Part shown: positions 21,123-34,117 of the stretch, in pieces | Layout: each line of letters starts with the position of its first letter | Numbering within the stretch: the first letter of the stretch is position 1 | Assembly: GCA_025526935.1 (NCBI GenBank) | Contig: JAHLKD010000073.1 | Location: 62,001 to 126,000 of the forward strand | DNA length: 64,000 bases | Direction of reading: 5' to 3' | Source: Cladochytrium replicatum | Lineage: Eukaryota; Chytridiomycota; Chytridiomycetes; Cladochytriales; Cladochytriaceae | Program-made: the position numbers and the translations under genes | The notes under the pieces: generated by a model | The model's input: the letters and a program-made list of their open reading frames with translations, nothing else | What the model was told of the DNA's origin: nothing | Database searches by the model: none

Positions 21123-24100
21123 CTACAAAACATCAGCCTCAGAGTTGTCATCTACCAATGGTGGTGATGGTTCGGATTCTTCTGGTAGTTGGTCAGCTTT
21201 GTTCGTCCCTTCACCGAGCGGGTGTCCATCTTCCGCCAGAGCAGCAGCAGCGGCCGCAGACGCAACCGCTACTGAGCTACCTGCACGAATAAACGATTCC
21301 TTCGAATCTGTGACAGAGCCAGCAATGCTGTCGCGCGCTAGATTACTGACCAGCCCGACCGCTACACCGGTGCGCATCAGGAGCGAATGCAGAACCAATC
21401 GGATGTCCGAAGTTATGTCCTGAAGGAGCAAGTTTACAACCTCCCCGTAAAACTTCGGTATTGTTGCTCGGAAGCTCGGTTCGTCAAAGTCCACCAAAGC
21501 GTTCAAAATAGTTACAACGACGGGACGCCAAGCATTCACGTTTCTCCGTTTCTCCGGATCCAATGTGTTGTAGGTTTGGAGAATGTCGTAACTAAGCCTA
21601 AAATGCGAAGTTAAAATCGATTCAGATAATTAAGTGCAATACCTACGGTAAAAGTCGTTTCTCAGTTCCTTCTCTCATTGCCTGGCGCTCTGGTGATGGG
21701 TCTGAATGCATCTTAATTAAGACACTGATGTAGCACGATACACTGCTTGTCTCCTGTTTCAAGAGATTGGGAAGCTGCTTCATGAATCCCATCTTAAACA
21801 GCTGCATACGCAGCTCCAAGTCACCGTTAAAGCGTTGGGCAAACCGGTAGCTTCTCTCGAGCGAGTCAATCAGAATAAATAGATGGTCGGACTTCAATGA
21901 TCGGTAGACCTGGTCGGGAATCTGCGGGTTCGTATTTGACGTGAGAACCTCGTTCACGGTTTGGATGATCAAGAGATGCAGAACGCATTTCACAATGATC
22001 TGCTGGAACTCTTTCTTCTGAGGTCGTGGTCGCAGCGGAACACCGGCCGGTCCGATGGGATACCGAGACTCATTATTCGATACCTGCGATTGCTGTGATC
22101 CGCTTCCTGATGGTGTTTGGTCGCTAGGAGCTGCTGAATCCTCTACTGTCACTCCGTTTAGTGGAGTAGAAGTATCGAAAAACAGTCCGTAGGGAGTTGT
22201 GACCTCGAAAAGGTGAACGAACATATTGCAGATCTTCTCCCATAGCTCCTCATTCAGTTTCGATACGTTGGTCTCGATAAACTGTTGAAGACACGTTGAC
22301 CCTATCCGGGCTAAAGTCTCGTTTTCTGAAATGCAGTAACAACAGATGAATACATTTGACGAAAAGAATCATCAATCAGCTTACCTTGTGTCATGCACAC
22401 TGTAAGCAGCTCGAGCATGCCATCAATCAAAAAGCTTAGTGTATCAAAATACACGCCGAAGAGGTCGATCAGTTGTCGCAGCGCCTGAATCAATGTCGTT
22501 GAAAGCCAGACCGACATGTCCTCCCGATTCGCAAATTTCGTGTGCTCTTGCCTGGAAAGGTTCAGATCATCGAATATCGGGAATAGAACGCCTTTGGAGA
22601 GAACCTCCCAGAAATCCCTCGTAAATCCAGAACCGTAAGTCTTGAGAGTGTCAAACAAGTACGTCAGTGCTCTCGTACGAACTTCCAAATCACAGGTCAT
22701 GATGATCTGGTAAAGCCCGAACAGGATAGGAATCCAGAACTTGTAATTGGGATCACCATCTGCAGCTCTTTGATTGGGGATAACGCCTGGCTGAGTCGTC
22801 ATGTGTGACGGTTGGTGGGACGGTGACTCCAGTTTCGGTAATTCAGCATTTGATTGTTCCAGCTTAAGGGCCGAAATGCGATCGCCCTGTGCTTTCGCCA
22901 TCTCGCCCACGCGACTTATAGATTGACGAAGCAGTTCTACAGAATGCAAACTTGCACACCATTAGTTAATCGTTATTGCGATCTAGAATGATAGCTACCT
23001 TATTTTTGGGAATTTGCGATTCTTGCAGAACTCAACAATGCATGCAATGAAATCAGGGAAGGTTCCATTAGCGACCACACTTTCAAAGTGATTCTTGTAG
23101 ATGGTCTTGATAATGTCGAATGCAAGCAGAACGACCGGTTCTATTCGCAACTGTCCGTAAAATATCAATCAACCGAAGACTTTGGTGAGTTTACCATGTT
23201 GCTCCTTTGCTGCTCTTTGGAAGGCGCCAAACATGGTCTTCCAACCACTCTTCAAAGTTTTCACTTTCGCTTGAATCATTTGCTGAAGACACACTAGCAC
23301 CATGTCCTTGATCTTAGGATCCGGGTTATTGCCCAAAATGTGCTCAAAGGGACGCAAGAAGTCCTTCTGGAATTTGAAGCTCGGCAACTCTTCCATGTCC
23401 AAGAACTTCATGGCCAGCTGGCGAAGCTTATCCAGTGCGAAGAAGCCAACATTGGCGTTCGGATGCGATCCGACCTTGTTGAAATGCTCACCGAGGATCG
23501 CCCATATATGAGACCACTCCATTCGGATACGCTTCATGTTGTAGTACGAGATTTCCACGATTCTCTGCAGGCAATACATCCTAGGATGCTCCTTATCGGA
23601 TGACGACATAATCTCATCCCACGAAACTTCAGAAAGGGCCCTCACAAACTCAACAATAGCGGCTCCAGAGAGCTTCACACTGGATGTGAAAATTCTGTCG
23701 ACAGCAATGGTCATTGACTGAGAACTGGCTTCGGCCGCTGCTTCGTCAAGATATCTTCCGGTGCGGGTAGCTTGATGGGATTCCCTCCTCTGGTTGTTTC
23801 GATCCGTTGATTGTCTATTTCGAGTAGCCCTCAGTCCCATGCTAGGGATATTAATAAATAATCTTACCTGACCGTACGCGAATCCTCGTTGCCTCCGCCA
23901 ACCAGCTGAAGCTTCTCTAATTGAGAAACACAAAGAACTATGTCCTTCCATGAGTCGCCGAGGGAGTTACCCTCGAGATGTGCGATCTCAAGCAATGTCT
24001 TGACTGCTTCGATGTTTTTCGTCTTAATCTCTTGCAGATTACCAGTCAGTTGAGTCAGTTTGAATAACGTCGAGAGGAACGCTTTTCGCTCCAGTTCGCA

Positions 24101-27100
24101 ATTGTCAAAGAGGCAGATTATTCTCGTAGCAAGTTTGAATCCCTCCAATCCCAAAGAGATGACTTCCATGTCCTCAGTGTCTTGGAGCGGCCCGCTGAGA
24201 CCAGTAAGAATCGCCATCCACACTGTCTGAATCATTCCCCGCACATGTTCATAGTGTGTCGCAGAATACCAAGCCCCACTAACTGCCGTGGATGACCCAT
24301 TACCGTCAACCATACTACCCTCCCGTGTGTGACCAGTCGACACGGCCGGGCTACCCTGAGCACTAACTACACGTCGAACCGTTCCCTGTCGATGCCCACC
24401 CTTAAGTAGCGTGTTGAACATGTTTTCCGTTTTCAACGCCATGTTCTCCGAGGTTATTGCAAACTGAGCTACTTCGCGCCTGTTCCGGTACCGTGCGTCT
24501 GCTGAAATATCCGGGGTCCCAGCGGAACCGCCGGCTTTTGACGCTTCGTCGAACATAACAATTTCGTTGGCTGAGATATCATCATAGATCTCTCCCAAGA
24601 AAGCAGGATCCAAATCCTTTCCATCATCGATTCCTCGGTTGTTCTTGAGGAAGTCCTCCTTCGTCATGCGTTTCTTCACTTGCGAATTGTGCTGGTCGGT
24701 ATTAAGCATGATCACCGAGTATGCAACAATGTATGGAGTATCTCAAAAAATATCCGAAAAACTAAGATATTTCACGCTTAGAAGAGAGGAAACAACTCAC
24801 CAGCACTGGCGAACGCTTGGGGGTTGCCTTTCATGAATCGTTCCGCGAACTTAAGCATAAACCTATCAATCTTCTGAGACTCTCCAGGAAGTCTGAAATG
24901 CTGAATAAATGCACGGATCGCCTCAAGGAACTTCATTCCCGTGAAATCCATCTCGTCTACAACAGCGTGCATTATAGCAATGTTCTCTTCGTCCCTGGGG
25001 ATCTGTCGTCAAATCCAATGTTCACTGAATTTGAATCTGCAACCTACCCTTCACCGAGATATTCTCCCAAAGTGGTCTTGCTGATCCCCTCAGTCGTCAA
25101 AAAGAATCGTGCAACATCTTTCGGAGACTTCGATGGAATACATCCCGAATCCAAGAGATATTGCATTCCCTATCATAACTTGTTAGATTAAATCAAACCA
25201 TCAGTTCAACAAAAATAACCCAACCTTCTTTGGCTTAAAGTTAAAACGCCGAATTCCTTCAACCAAAACCTGCTTCCTGTGCTTAAAGGACTCGAACGCC
25301 GTGGGATCATCCAGGGGCCGCGTCGATGAAGCCCTTCGACCGCCATCATCATCGTCTTGAAGCTCCTTCGAAGCATCTTCACTGGCAGTTCGATTCGGAG
25401 AAAGCTCAATCCCCGTTCTGTGCTGGCTCGCAAATGCTCCACGGCTTTGACACCACAGAACCAACGGCTTTAATACACCACGAACGAACAGTTCGAGCCC
25501 ACGCTTCTTCAGCTCGGTAAAGTCCCCCGTTGACGAATAGAGTTCTTTCACTTGTTCCTTTGTAAAGTTGGTCAAAGTGGCAGTTGTGATTGCAGGTGGC
25601 TGTCCGTTCGAAGCACGCCCGCTTAGCGAGCTCACGGGGCTTGAAGGATTAACCCTAGCATCGGACGGATCCGAGAGCTGCATCGTTACTTTGCTCAATG
25701 CATTGATAAGCCTCTCCCAGACATTTTCGCCGACGCTGGCTTCAACATCACAATCATAGTTGAGATAAAGCTCAACAAGCACCCTTCCGCCATCAGCAGA
25801 AGGGTCACTCAAGATCCTTGTGAGGCTCCGCAACAGGGACGTGCGCTGGTGGAAGGTGATCGATGAGCGTGCTTCCAAGATGGGAATGATGATTTCGGTG
25901 ATGATAACCGACAATTCTTTCTGTTCAAAAAAGAAGTATGAGGGAGGTGACACATTTAAATAACATGTAATGCAAACCTTCAGAACCGTCCGCAGTCCAA
26001 TAACAACCTTTCCGAATATCTCCATCGAAATGTCGAAAACTTGGGGTACTACACTGACAGCATTACGCGACAAGCTAAAGCACAAGTATTGCTTCACCGC
26101 CTGAATAAACTGCAATTCCGATGAAGTTCCGGTCCCAGAGAAGAGAACTAAGGCAGGTACATAGAACACATACATATGTGTTGAAAGAATCGAATTCACC
26201 AAATGCAACGATAATAGCTTCGACCTCATTGCATGTGATTTGAGGTCAGTTGCTCCTTCCGGTGCAGGAATCGGCTTCATGCTCAGTTTGCATAGCGCTC
26301 GGAATACCAAGTAGGCATCCTTGATGTACATATCTGTGGGACTGTCGCGAGAGCTTTTGAAATTCGAAATCAACATGTCCTCTGATTTGCGAGTTGGACC
26401 GTTTCTCGATAGAGCTGTCAATGCTTGGCCTGCAGCATCTTCATTTGAAACTGAATTCCTAGTTTCAATAAGATCAGCTTCTTGTACTGTTTTTTGTAAT
26501 CATATTCTATCTCACAAGCTTTCGGTGCTCATGCTCACTCGCATTGTTGCAGCCGATTCACTGTCATCCTGTGATCTGGTCGGGCTTTGGGCGCGCTCCG
26601 AATTCGCATCCGCACTCCTCCGCCCATCGTTTCTTGCCGCCTCTACGTTACTCTGTGAATCATTCTGACCTCCCCGTTCTTCTATCTGAGTTGTCGCTTC
26701 ACTGTCTGCGTCATTTCCACCATCAGCGAGCGGCTTTGGGGAGTTGCCAGGTTCAGCGGGCTTCAAATCCTTGGGTACACGACCGAATACCGCCTGAACC
26801 ATTTGGCTTAGCGTTGCTTGGGCTACAATTTGCGTGTTCGCAGATTTTGACAATAAGAAAATGTTGTAGGTGGTTCGGATGGCTTTCAGAAGAACACCAC
26901 CGTGAATGACTGACTGTCCCTCAGACGAAGCTGCAGCCAGAAGGGCCTATGTTCGAGTTAGTAATAGCTTATTTTGGTTCTCCGAGTGCCATGCCTTAAC
27001 AATTTGAACTTGAACTTTATCGTCGGTGTTCTCCCCTCCAGAAAAGCTTTCACATATTGTATCTATCACCATTGCAAGAATTCCTGGCTCGGAGCGTTCA

Positions 27101-27689
27101 GAGCTGAGTCGAGCCTCGCTGGCAGATTTTCGATCCGACCGAGTTGGTGATGTAGCGGCACTACGGTTTCCGGGCGATTCTCCGTCCATATCTAGCCCGT
27201 GCTCCCCGTCATCCCCATACGAGAAACCATCTTCAAACTTTCCCCAGTAGTTGTACGTAAACAATTTTCCCATACAATCGATAGCAACGGAAACAAGAAC
27301 TGGTTGGCGGGACTGACATGCCAGCTGGAATGGCAAGAACACTGTTTTCATGGTCTGGAGATCTTCATTAGCAGCGCCGCCACTTCGTTCGAGAGCCGCT
27401 GTAAAATTTTGAATTGAATGAGAGAAATCATCATAAACTCTTTCGTTTCCTCCCTACCTTGAGCGTTTTTGGCGGCATCACGGAGATTAGAGTAACGCTT
27501 TGCTTCTTTTGCATTCTGAAGTTGGTCCAGAGCAATTTTTATGAAGACATCGCTCGAAGTCCCTCCGGTTGATGATAGTGTGCTGAGCGTCGATGTGGAC
27601 TGTCGCCGAAACTCGGTCATGTCAGGTGCACTCGGCAGTTTTGAAGAAGTCGGGGTTGTGATAGCCTGAGGTGTCGTCATATTACGCAT
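21123..27689 (-). CDS. SEC7: BIG/Sec7-type Arf guanine nucleotide exchange factor
   Basis: A large multi-exon gene of about 6.5 kb starting at the ATG at 27689 and ending at 21123. First exon 27458-27689, second starting at 27398; later boundaries were not all resolved. The DCB domain lies in 27.4-26.5 kb (LACQSRQPVLVSVAIDCMGK, IVKALLAAASS). The HUS region is at about 26.3-25.7 kb (DAYLVFRALCKLSMKP, YLNYDCD). The catalytic Sec7 domain spans about 25.25-24.6 kb: the glutamic-finger motif KTTLGEYLGE near 25.06 kb, then VVDEMDFTGMKFLEAIRAF, and MLNTDQHNSQVKKRMT. HDS domains follow to the C-terminus. It should activate Arf at the trans-Golgi for vesicle budding; the overall order matches Sec7p/BIG. 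One donor near 26.99 kb is ambiguous (gttaag, or a GC site two codons later). Confidence 0.93.
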
Positions 27690-28119
27690 TCTACCGGCAT
27701 CAGTTATTTACAATTAGTACGGGGACGGGAATGAGGTGTTCTATTCTAGAACAGGAGATTAATATGTTGAACAAAGCCGATTAACGACAAGCATTAATAC
27801 CTGACCACACCGAGACGTTATTAAGACCAGATTAAAATGCTAATAATGATTTACGGATCGGTTGAGCGATTTCAGAATCTCGACCAATCTGCGAGTTGCC
27901 TACCACAACATTGATTGGAGCTGATTGTGAAGGCTTCGATGGACGCCCTGCATTGCAAAGCACGCCAAAAGTTACATAACATACGACGCCATGAGCTTCG
28001 GAACTACCTTTAACTTTTCCACGTCGTTCGCTGTGTTGGGTTGCCGTCCTTCTGCTTGTCTGTGGCTTCAAGGCTTCACAAATTTCACAACTCTAAGCTT
28101 TATTTTTTATTCAAAGATC
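27690..28119. promoter_or_regulatory. divergent intergenic region
   Basis: 430 bp upstream of the ArfGEF start (minus) and of the small plus-strand gene. It probably holds both promoters. No specific element was identified. Confidence 0.35.
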
Positions 28120-28566
28120 ATGTCCTTCAGAGGGATGACCATGGTGCCTGACTCAACTGGCAGTCTACCCATATCATATGGAGAGTACGCAGGACTTGAA
28201 TTGAGAGATCCGGTCGAATACGACAGGCTCGCACTACTACTCTCCGGAGTCGATGCTGCCCACCTTTCTGGCGAAGAGATACAACAACAGATGTCTCACT
28301 GGCAGTCCAGTAATCCGAGCCTGTCGTATTGCCAAGACACTAAAGTTAGCGAGCTCCGGAAAAGAAAAGATGTGGCTGTATGTGGTGGAGCTTGTCTCAG
28401 ATTCATAGGCGATCCTTGCCCTACTACTTGTAAAGTAAGTAAGATCGGAGTGTGCGAGTTAGATTGACGAAGGTTAGACATCGACACGTAGGCGTCGAGT
28501 TTCGACCTGGAATCGGAATGTTCACGTAAAACTGATGATAGCTTTGTGGAACACAATACATACTAG
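28120..28566 (+). CDS. small hypothetical protein with Cys cluster
   Basis: Model: join(28120..28434, 28492..28566), 129 aa. The first exon begins MSFRGMTMVPDSTG and is coherent and acidic, ending in a cysteine cluster (CGGACLRFIGDPCPTTC). A consensus donor gtaagt follows, and an acceptor ending acgtag continues in frame to TAG at 28566. A helical segment (VEYDRLALLLSGVDAAHLSGEE) is notable. There is no signal peptide or membrane span. No family was recognised. Later open frames around 28634-28867 could belong to alternative 3' exons. The second exon is short and low in information, so only the first exon is reasonably supported. Confidence 0.4.
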
Positions 28567-29323
28567 ATGCAAATGCAGAGAAGCAGTTCGACGTTTTTGT
28601 GTCCTCTTCCGCTGGAGGTATTGATCGCGAAATGTGATTAACGAAGTGAAATGTCTTCCAGAAGGATCCCCATCTGCCGATTTTGCTTGGATTTTGCAGG
28701 TTGGAAACTGGACGCACTTACGTTATCTTGCCCTTCTATTGTTTGCATGCGACTCAATATCAAGCTCCAAACAAATAAAGGTTCGCTTTCCGTCTGAACC
28801 TTTGGACCGGACTGGAATTCAGGAACTCAGGATCAATAATCCACTATTGGTTGGAATAGCGTGCTGAAAAGTACAAGAACAAGCATTGAGTTCTGATTCA
28901 GAAAGCGCTGGGAAAGGAGAGTCGAACTTGAACTTCGCAGTGCAAAGGACATATTGCGATGGCCTTGAGGAGAAGACAGCAGATGAACGTGTGTCACAAC
29001 CAAACTAAACATTCAGCTGTTCCACCTGAAAAGAACAATAAGACTGAAGTTCACATGCAACATTGCATCCTCGCACACGTTATCAACACGAGGTTATCCG
29101 CTCAACTTCATCACAACAACTGAGCTCAGTCCTAGAGCAAACGACGGAACCGTTGCGAGATGCTGAGCAAACACCGAGAGCTGAGGATATGTTCAACAGC
29201 TGGCAGTTGCATTGTTTGCTGCAAATGCGAGTATCACCCATCTCACTTTTGCGGGCTGTCACCTTTGAATATCTCTGATATCGAGGAAGAAAATTGGGGC
29301 AGAAATCAGGATGTTTATTAGAT
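28567..29323. other. intergenic, nothing assigned
   Basis: About 750 bp between the small plus-strand gene and the stop of the P5A ATPase. Short open frames are present (for example around 28.63-28.87 and 29.06-29.28 kb) without recognisable motifs or splice support. Confidence 0.4.
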
Positions 29324-32300
29324 CTACTCCACCATCAGGCTCTTCTTTGGCTTGTTGTTCGAGAACAGATACAGCGTAACCATTTCAACAACCCAAGATC
29401 CACCGAAATCAATGAACAGCGTCACCACAAGTCGCCTCCGGTACTAAACCGGAGCAATTAGCCAAGACTACACAGCAATCGCATGTCGAAAATGCCTTAC
29501 CTCTTCCGGGAACGGCACAAGTTGCATCCATTCATTGAGATCTTCAGACACTTCAAAAGCAGCCGCGAAGGCGATACCAGTGACGACCAACAACGAATTG
29601 TAAAGGGGTTTGTTCTGGAAAATTGACTCACGGAATGGCGCACCCTAAATCTAACCTTAATAACCACCAATCCAGATTTCATTCATTTGTTCTGTACCTG
29701 GTAGTTGATAGCGAATGTTGAAATCTGCATGACCAGCGAAACAAGATAAACTCCACTGTTGAGAAGATTAGGTTTGAATTCCGAGTCAACGTTAAGTTCC
29801 TCTTCGCTAGAGGACACATTAGCGTCGGCTACTATTGCCCAAGTTTTTCCAACTTACAGCTCATCCATCCACTTCAATGACTCCTGGCGAATATAAATCA
29901 AGCAGGCAATGTGAAGCGCTACCTGACCCAGCACGGACAACACGATGTAAAAGTTGAAAATGTTGGGCTGTGGACGTTTCTTCGACAAAACTTCCGGAGG
30001 CTAAACAATCGAGTTTGGTCAATCCATATCTCTCAACGCTGAAGACATACATTGGACTTCGAGATTCCGAAGAAGCACACAGTGAGCATCATCCCAGCAA
30101 CAGTCGCTTGCCTGAATTAGATACCGTTGTGAGATTACGGTCAATTTAGTATTACGAGAAGCGTACCAATCTCCTTGCCGGATGCCTGCTAAGTTAAGCA
30201 CACTGAGGTAGTATGCCGAAATGAGGCAGTTCAGGGCAAGAATCTTGTACATCTGGGTCATGGCAACAAGGGTCGCACGACCTTGTTTCACAACGTTTGT
30301 AACTATTGACCCAAATGAATAAACTGGTGAGTGTGTTTGGGTCATTTAACCATACCTGAGGTCACGGAGGCCAATTTCGAAGTGAAGGGAGAAGCAACAG
30401 AAGCATCACCAAACTTGATCTTTGGCGGTTCCATATCCTCGCCCAGCATATCCGAAAGCTGGTCGCTGTAGTATTTCTATTTCCCGGAGTATGAATCAGC
30501 ACATTGACCACTCAAATCCAATGGCGATCTCACCTCCATAGACTTGACCTTCTCAGCGACTTTGTTGTTCACGGCCGGCTTTGCACCGTTGCGAGCGACT
30601 TGACTTCCCGACGCGCCACCAGGAGCAAGACGCTGGGGCTCTTCCAACGGAGGAAGTCCAAGTCGCTGTCGAAGCGCCTCCTGCTGTTCCTTCACCTGTT
30701 TCACCCGCTGCTCACGCATACGCTGATTAATTTTCTCCATATCCTCCTCCTTTGCGTTGAGCAATGCAATCCCAACATCTGCTCTCTTCAATGCACCGAC
30801 ATCGTTGGTTCCATCACCACACATGAGGGTTGTGAATCCGGCGTTCTTGAACGCAGTAAGAATGTACTCCTAAGCAAACGATGAGAACCTGTTGGATTTT
30901 CCAAGAAAACCTTTTGTAAGATCACCTTCTGACTTGGAGATACACGTGCGTAAACCCAAACTCGGGGCAAGTGGACTGTCAAGTACTGGGAGTCGGCTAG
31001 CACCGACAAACCCTTCCCGGTAAGGCACAAGTCGAACGAATCAACCCTTTTGTCAAGGGTCGTCTTCTTCAGATCGTCTTTGGTCAAGTTGATAACTGTC
31101 TCATCGTCCAGTGACCTCCAGGTGAACCGAAGCTCATCTCCATCCTCTCGAGCGTCCCCAATAAGAACCGTCCGCTTGGTGATTTGAACTTCCTCTGCGA
31201 CATGACAGGCAGTGAGCGGGTTGTCACCGGTGATCATGATCGACTAAAACACCGATCGCATCAGTCATATTGATGCAAGATACTGAAATTTACCGACCCT
31301 GTGAGCGGAGTTATTCAGCGCTTCGATGGCCGCTTTAGCATCAGGTTTCAGCGGGCAAGTGAAAATCAAAAAGCCAGCAAAAATCAGGTCCTTTTCAACA
31401 GCTTCTCGGGGGAGATCCTTCACCTACGGTCTCAGTCAGTATTTTAACAAGTGATTTCAATAAAATATGACTTACTTGTTCAGGAGTAATGGAGTCCATG
31501 AACTTGTAACCCAAAGCAAGGACGCGGCTCCCCTTCCGGGCCCAGTACTTGTACGTTGCATCGTAGTTCTTCGGCAATGACTCGAACATGGTCGCAAGAG
31601 TCTCAGGTGCACCTTTCGCCGAGACAAGAGTTTTCGGTTCGTTGATCTCGTTTCCTTGCGAATCGACGTAAAGAAGAGAAACGGATGACATGCGCTTCAG
31701 CGCAGACGAAAAAGCGTATCGACGCAGAATCTTGATGGCTGGTTTAAGCTGTGCCCTTCCGTGTTGGGCCAAAAGCTGCTTCTTCGACATCAATCCATTG
31801 CCTTTCACAATCGCCCAATCCACCGCCTCGACCGTGTTCTTTTCCATTGGGTCACCAATAACTCCTTCGTCCAACAAAGCCAGTGCATGTGCTGACACCA
31901 TTACGTGAATGGTAGCCCTGGGCAGCTGAACAGATTTCGGGTTGATCAGCTCGGAAACTTCGTTTGTCAATCCAGCCAATCCTTCAAGCTTCAAGTCTTC
32001 AACGGTAAGAGTTCCGGTCTTGTCAAAGCAAGCAACATCGATTCTACCACCGAACGGAATGCGGAAAGGCTCAGTACAGAAAATGTACTTTTTGGCAAGC
32101 TGAACGAGGGAGTTGTTCACGGCGAGAGAAAGCTCCATTGGAAGCTCAGGAGGCACGACGGAGGTGACAATTAAGATGCAGTCCAGCAAAACCTTCGACT
32201 TCTTACGATCCTCGTTCTTCATTCCTTCGTTCCACACATAAGCGGCAGCAATCAGCGCAAACACCAACAGGAAGAGAATGAAGAATAGCGCCTCGGTGTT

Positions 32301-33751
32301 GTTTGCAGACACGCGGTCGCTACTGTAAACCATGGTTCGGACAAGTTTTCCTTGCTGCGTCGAGAATCCGGTGCGCATAACGTAACCGATGCATCCACCA
32401 TCCGGGGGCGCACCTTCCTTGGGAGCACTCACTTGGATGACTTTCGTTCCACCAAAGAGAATATGCCCCTTGTCCGCATCAATGTCAAGCACATCTTCCG
32501 GAGGTCGATTTTCGATGGATTCTTTCAATTGAGGAGTCGATTCTCCGGAAAGCATTGCCTCGTTCGCAATGCAGTCACCCCGCAAGATGAGGACATCACA
32601 AGGAACAGGTGCGTCGTCCTTGGACCTCAAGATTGAGACCATATCACCAGGCATAAGCTCATCTGTCTGCACTTCAACCCAGCGGCCGTTACGCTTAACC
32701 TGGACAGGGTAAGGCTTGGTGGACATCTGACGGAACTCTTTCAAGTTCGTAAGACGCTAAAGAAAGGGATCAATCATGCATTCACATTTTGGATCTGAAC
32801 TTCAACATACCTGGAAGACAACAGTAGATTCGAAAACGAACAACATGACGAGGGTAAATAGCGAATAGTACCACATGTCGTCCAAGAACCAGAGGGCAAC
32901 ACAGAACAACTGAAAGACGAAAAACGGTGCAACCAGATGTTCCTGCATGAGTTCTTGGAAGCTCGGCAGCGGAATATCAAAACTAACAACGTCAAGTTGA
33001 TCAGTCTTCTTTCGACTTGAGCCCATGATTACTCACGCATTCGGACCGTATTTTTGTTTCGCAGCAGCGACCTCTGTATCCGACATAAATCCTTTGAAAT
33101 TTGCGAAATGGCCCATTGGAAGTTTCTGAGATGAGGGAAAATCTAGCTTAACAAAGGCCTTTCGTTCTTCCGAGTAGATGTACTTCTTCTTCTGGAAGTA
33201 AAAGTATAGTTGAGGTTTCTGGAGGAGATCTTTTTGAGCATTGTTTCAAATAGTTGCACGATAAACAGCTCACTTTCGAATCTCTCGAAGGACCGGGTGC
33301 TCTTTTGATGTCGCATATCTCTGACTTTCCGTGATGCAGTTCTGGAACGATTTTGATTGAGGTCGCAGTGTAAGGATCGGTTGCCTTTTTGTTTCACAAT
33401 TAGTTCAGATCGCCCTCAAACGGTGATCGGTATTCTCCTTACGTTCTTGCAAGTCAGTGCGGTTTTGATATCCACGCTCCATTGACAGACGAGGTAAGTC
33501 AACGCGTGGAAAGAGAGAACGAGGATAAATCCAAGACGAGAAACTTCGGCGGATCCGAGAAGATCTTCATACTTCACAAGGTAGATATAGGCCCAGATTC
33601 CATATACGGCGCCAAACGGATACGCATACGCATGCCATTCGCGGGGAGTAGAAATGTGGAGGGAGGCAAGGCGAATGCTTTTGGAGTTCACCAACGTCCT
33701 TTTAAGGGGGGAGGATAAAAAAAGCAGATTGGTCAGCAAACGGCTGGGCAT
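29324..33751 (-). CDS. SPF1: P5A-type ATPase (Spf1/ATP13A1)
   Basis: Multi-exon gene, ATG at 33751, stop at 29324, about 1,150 aa. N-terminal membrane helices ([20 protein letters not shown]) precede the cytosolic region with [19 protein letters not shown]. The core has [17 protein letters not shown] (actuator), the subfamily signature [13 protein letters not shown], the phosphorylation site CFDKTGTLT with the acceptor Asp, [14 protein letters not shown] and KGAPETL in the nucleotide domain, [17 protein letters not shown], and [23 protein letters not shown] charged insert follows, then TM helices ([20 protein letters not shown]) and the end [18 protein letters not shown]. Spf1 is an ER P5A pump that removes mis-inserted transmembrane helices. 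Its order is complete, so it should be functional. Several 50-60 nt introns are present, for example between 31.24 and 31.30 kb. Confidence 0.95.
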
Positions 33752-34117
33752 GGAAGGAGAGCGAAACCTACTGCTGGATCTTCTTTTCGGGCATTCTGGC
33801 TTGACGTTTGTGCCCGCAAGCGAGTGAGCGCTCGCGAATAAAATTTCTTTCTGGTGGTGCCACGTAGGTGCAGGGGCGGGGCTGTGCTCAATGTCAGGAT
33901 GGATGTGATAGGACGTCGATGACGGCGATCAAACGGACGGATGTGCTGTAGTTATATCGGCAACTGCTGGAGCAACAGCGACAAGGAAGTTCACCGCGGA
34001 CACCGAACTTGGCGAACTCATCTGATAACGATAGATTATTCAATAAATCATATATTCAGCAAAAAGGGTTCAGTTGCAAAAAAATAAAAAGAATATAACT
34101 AGTTCTGCTCTGTCCGT
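33752..34117. promoter_or_regulatory. SPF1 upstream region
   Basis: 366 bp between the stop of the ABC transporter and the start of SPF1, both on the minus strand. It should hold the SPF1 promoter and the 3' flank of the transporter. No defined element was seen. Confidence 0.35.

Noticed and set aside
26950-27010. A GC-AG intron in the ArfGEF gene
   Set aside because: A GC donor would keep the conserved Lys, but a standard gttaag donor lies two codons earlier; the sequence alone cannot decide, so it is not claimed.
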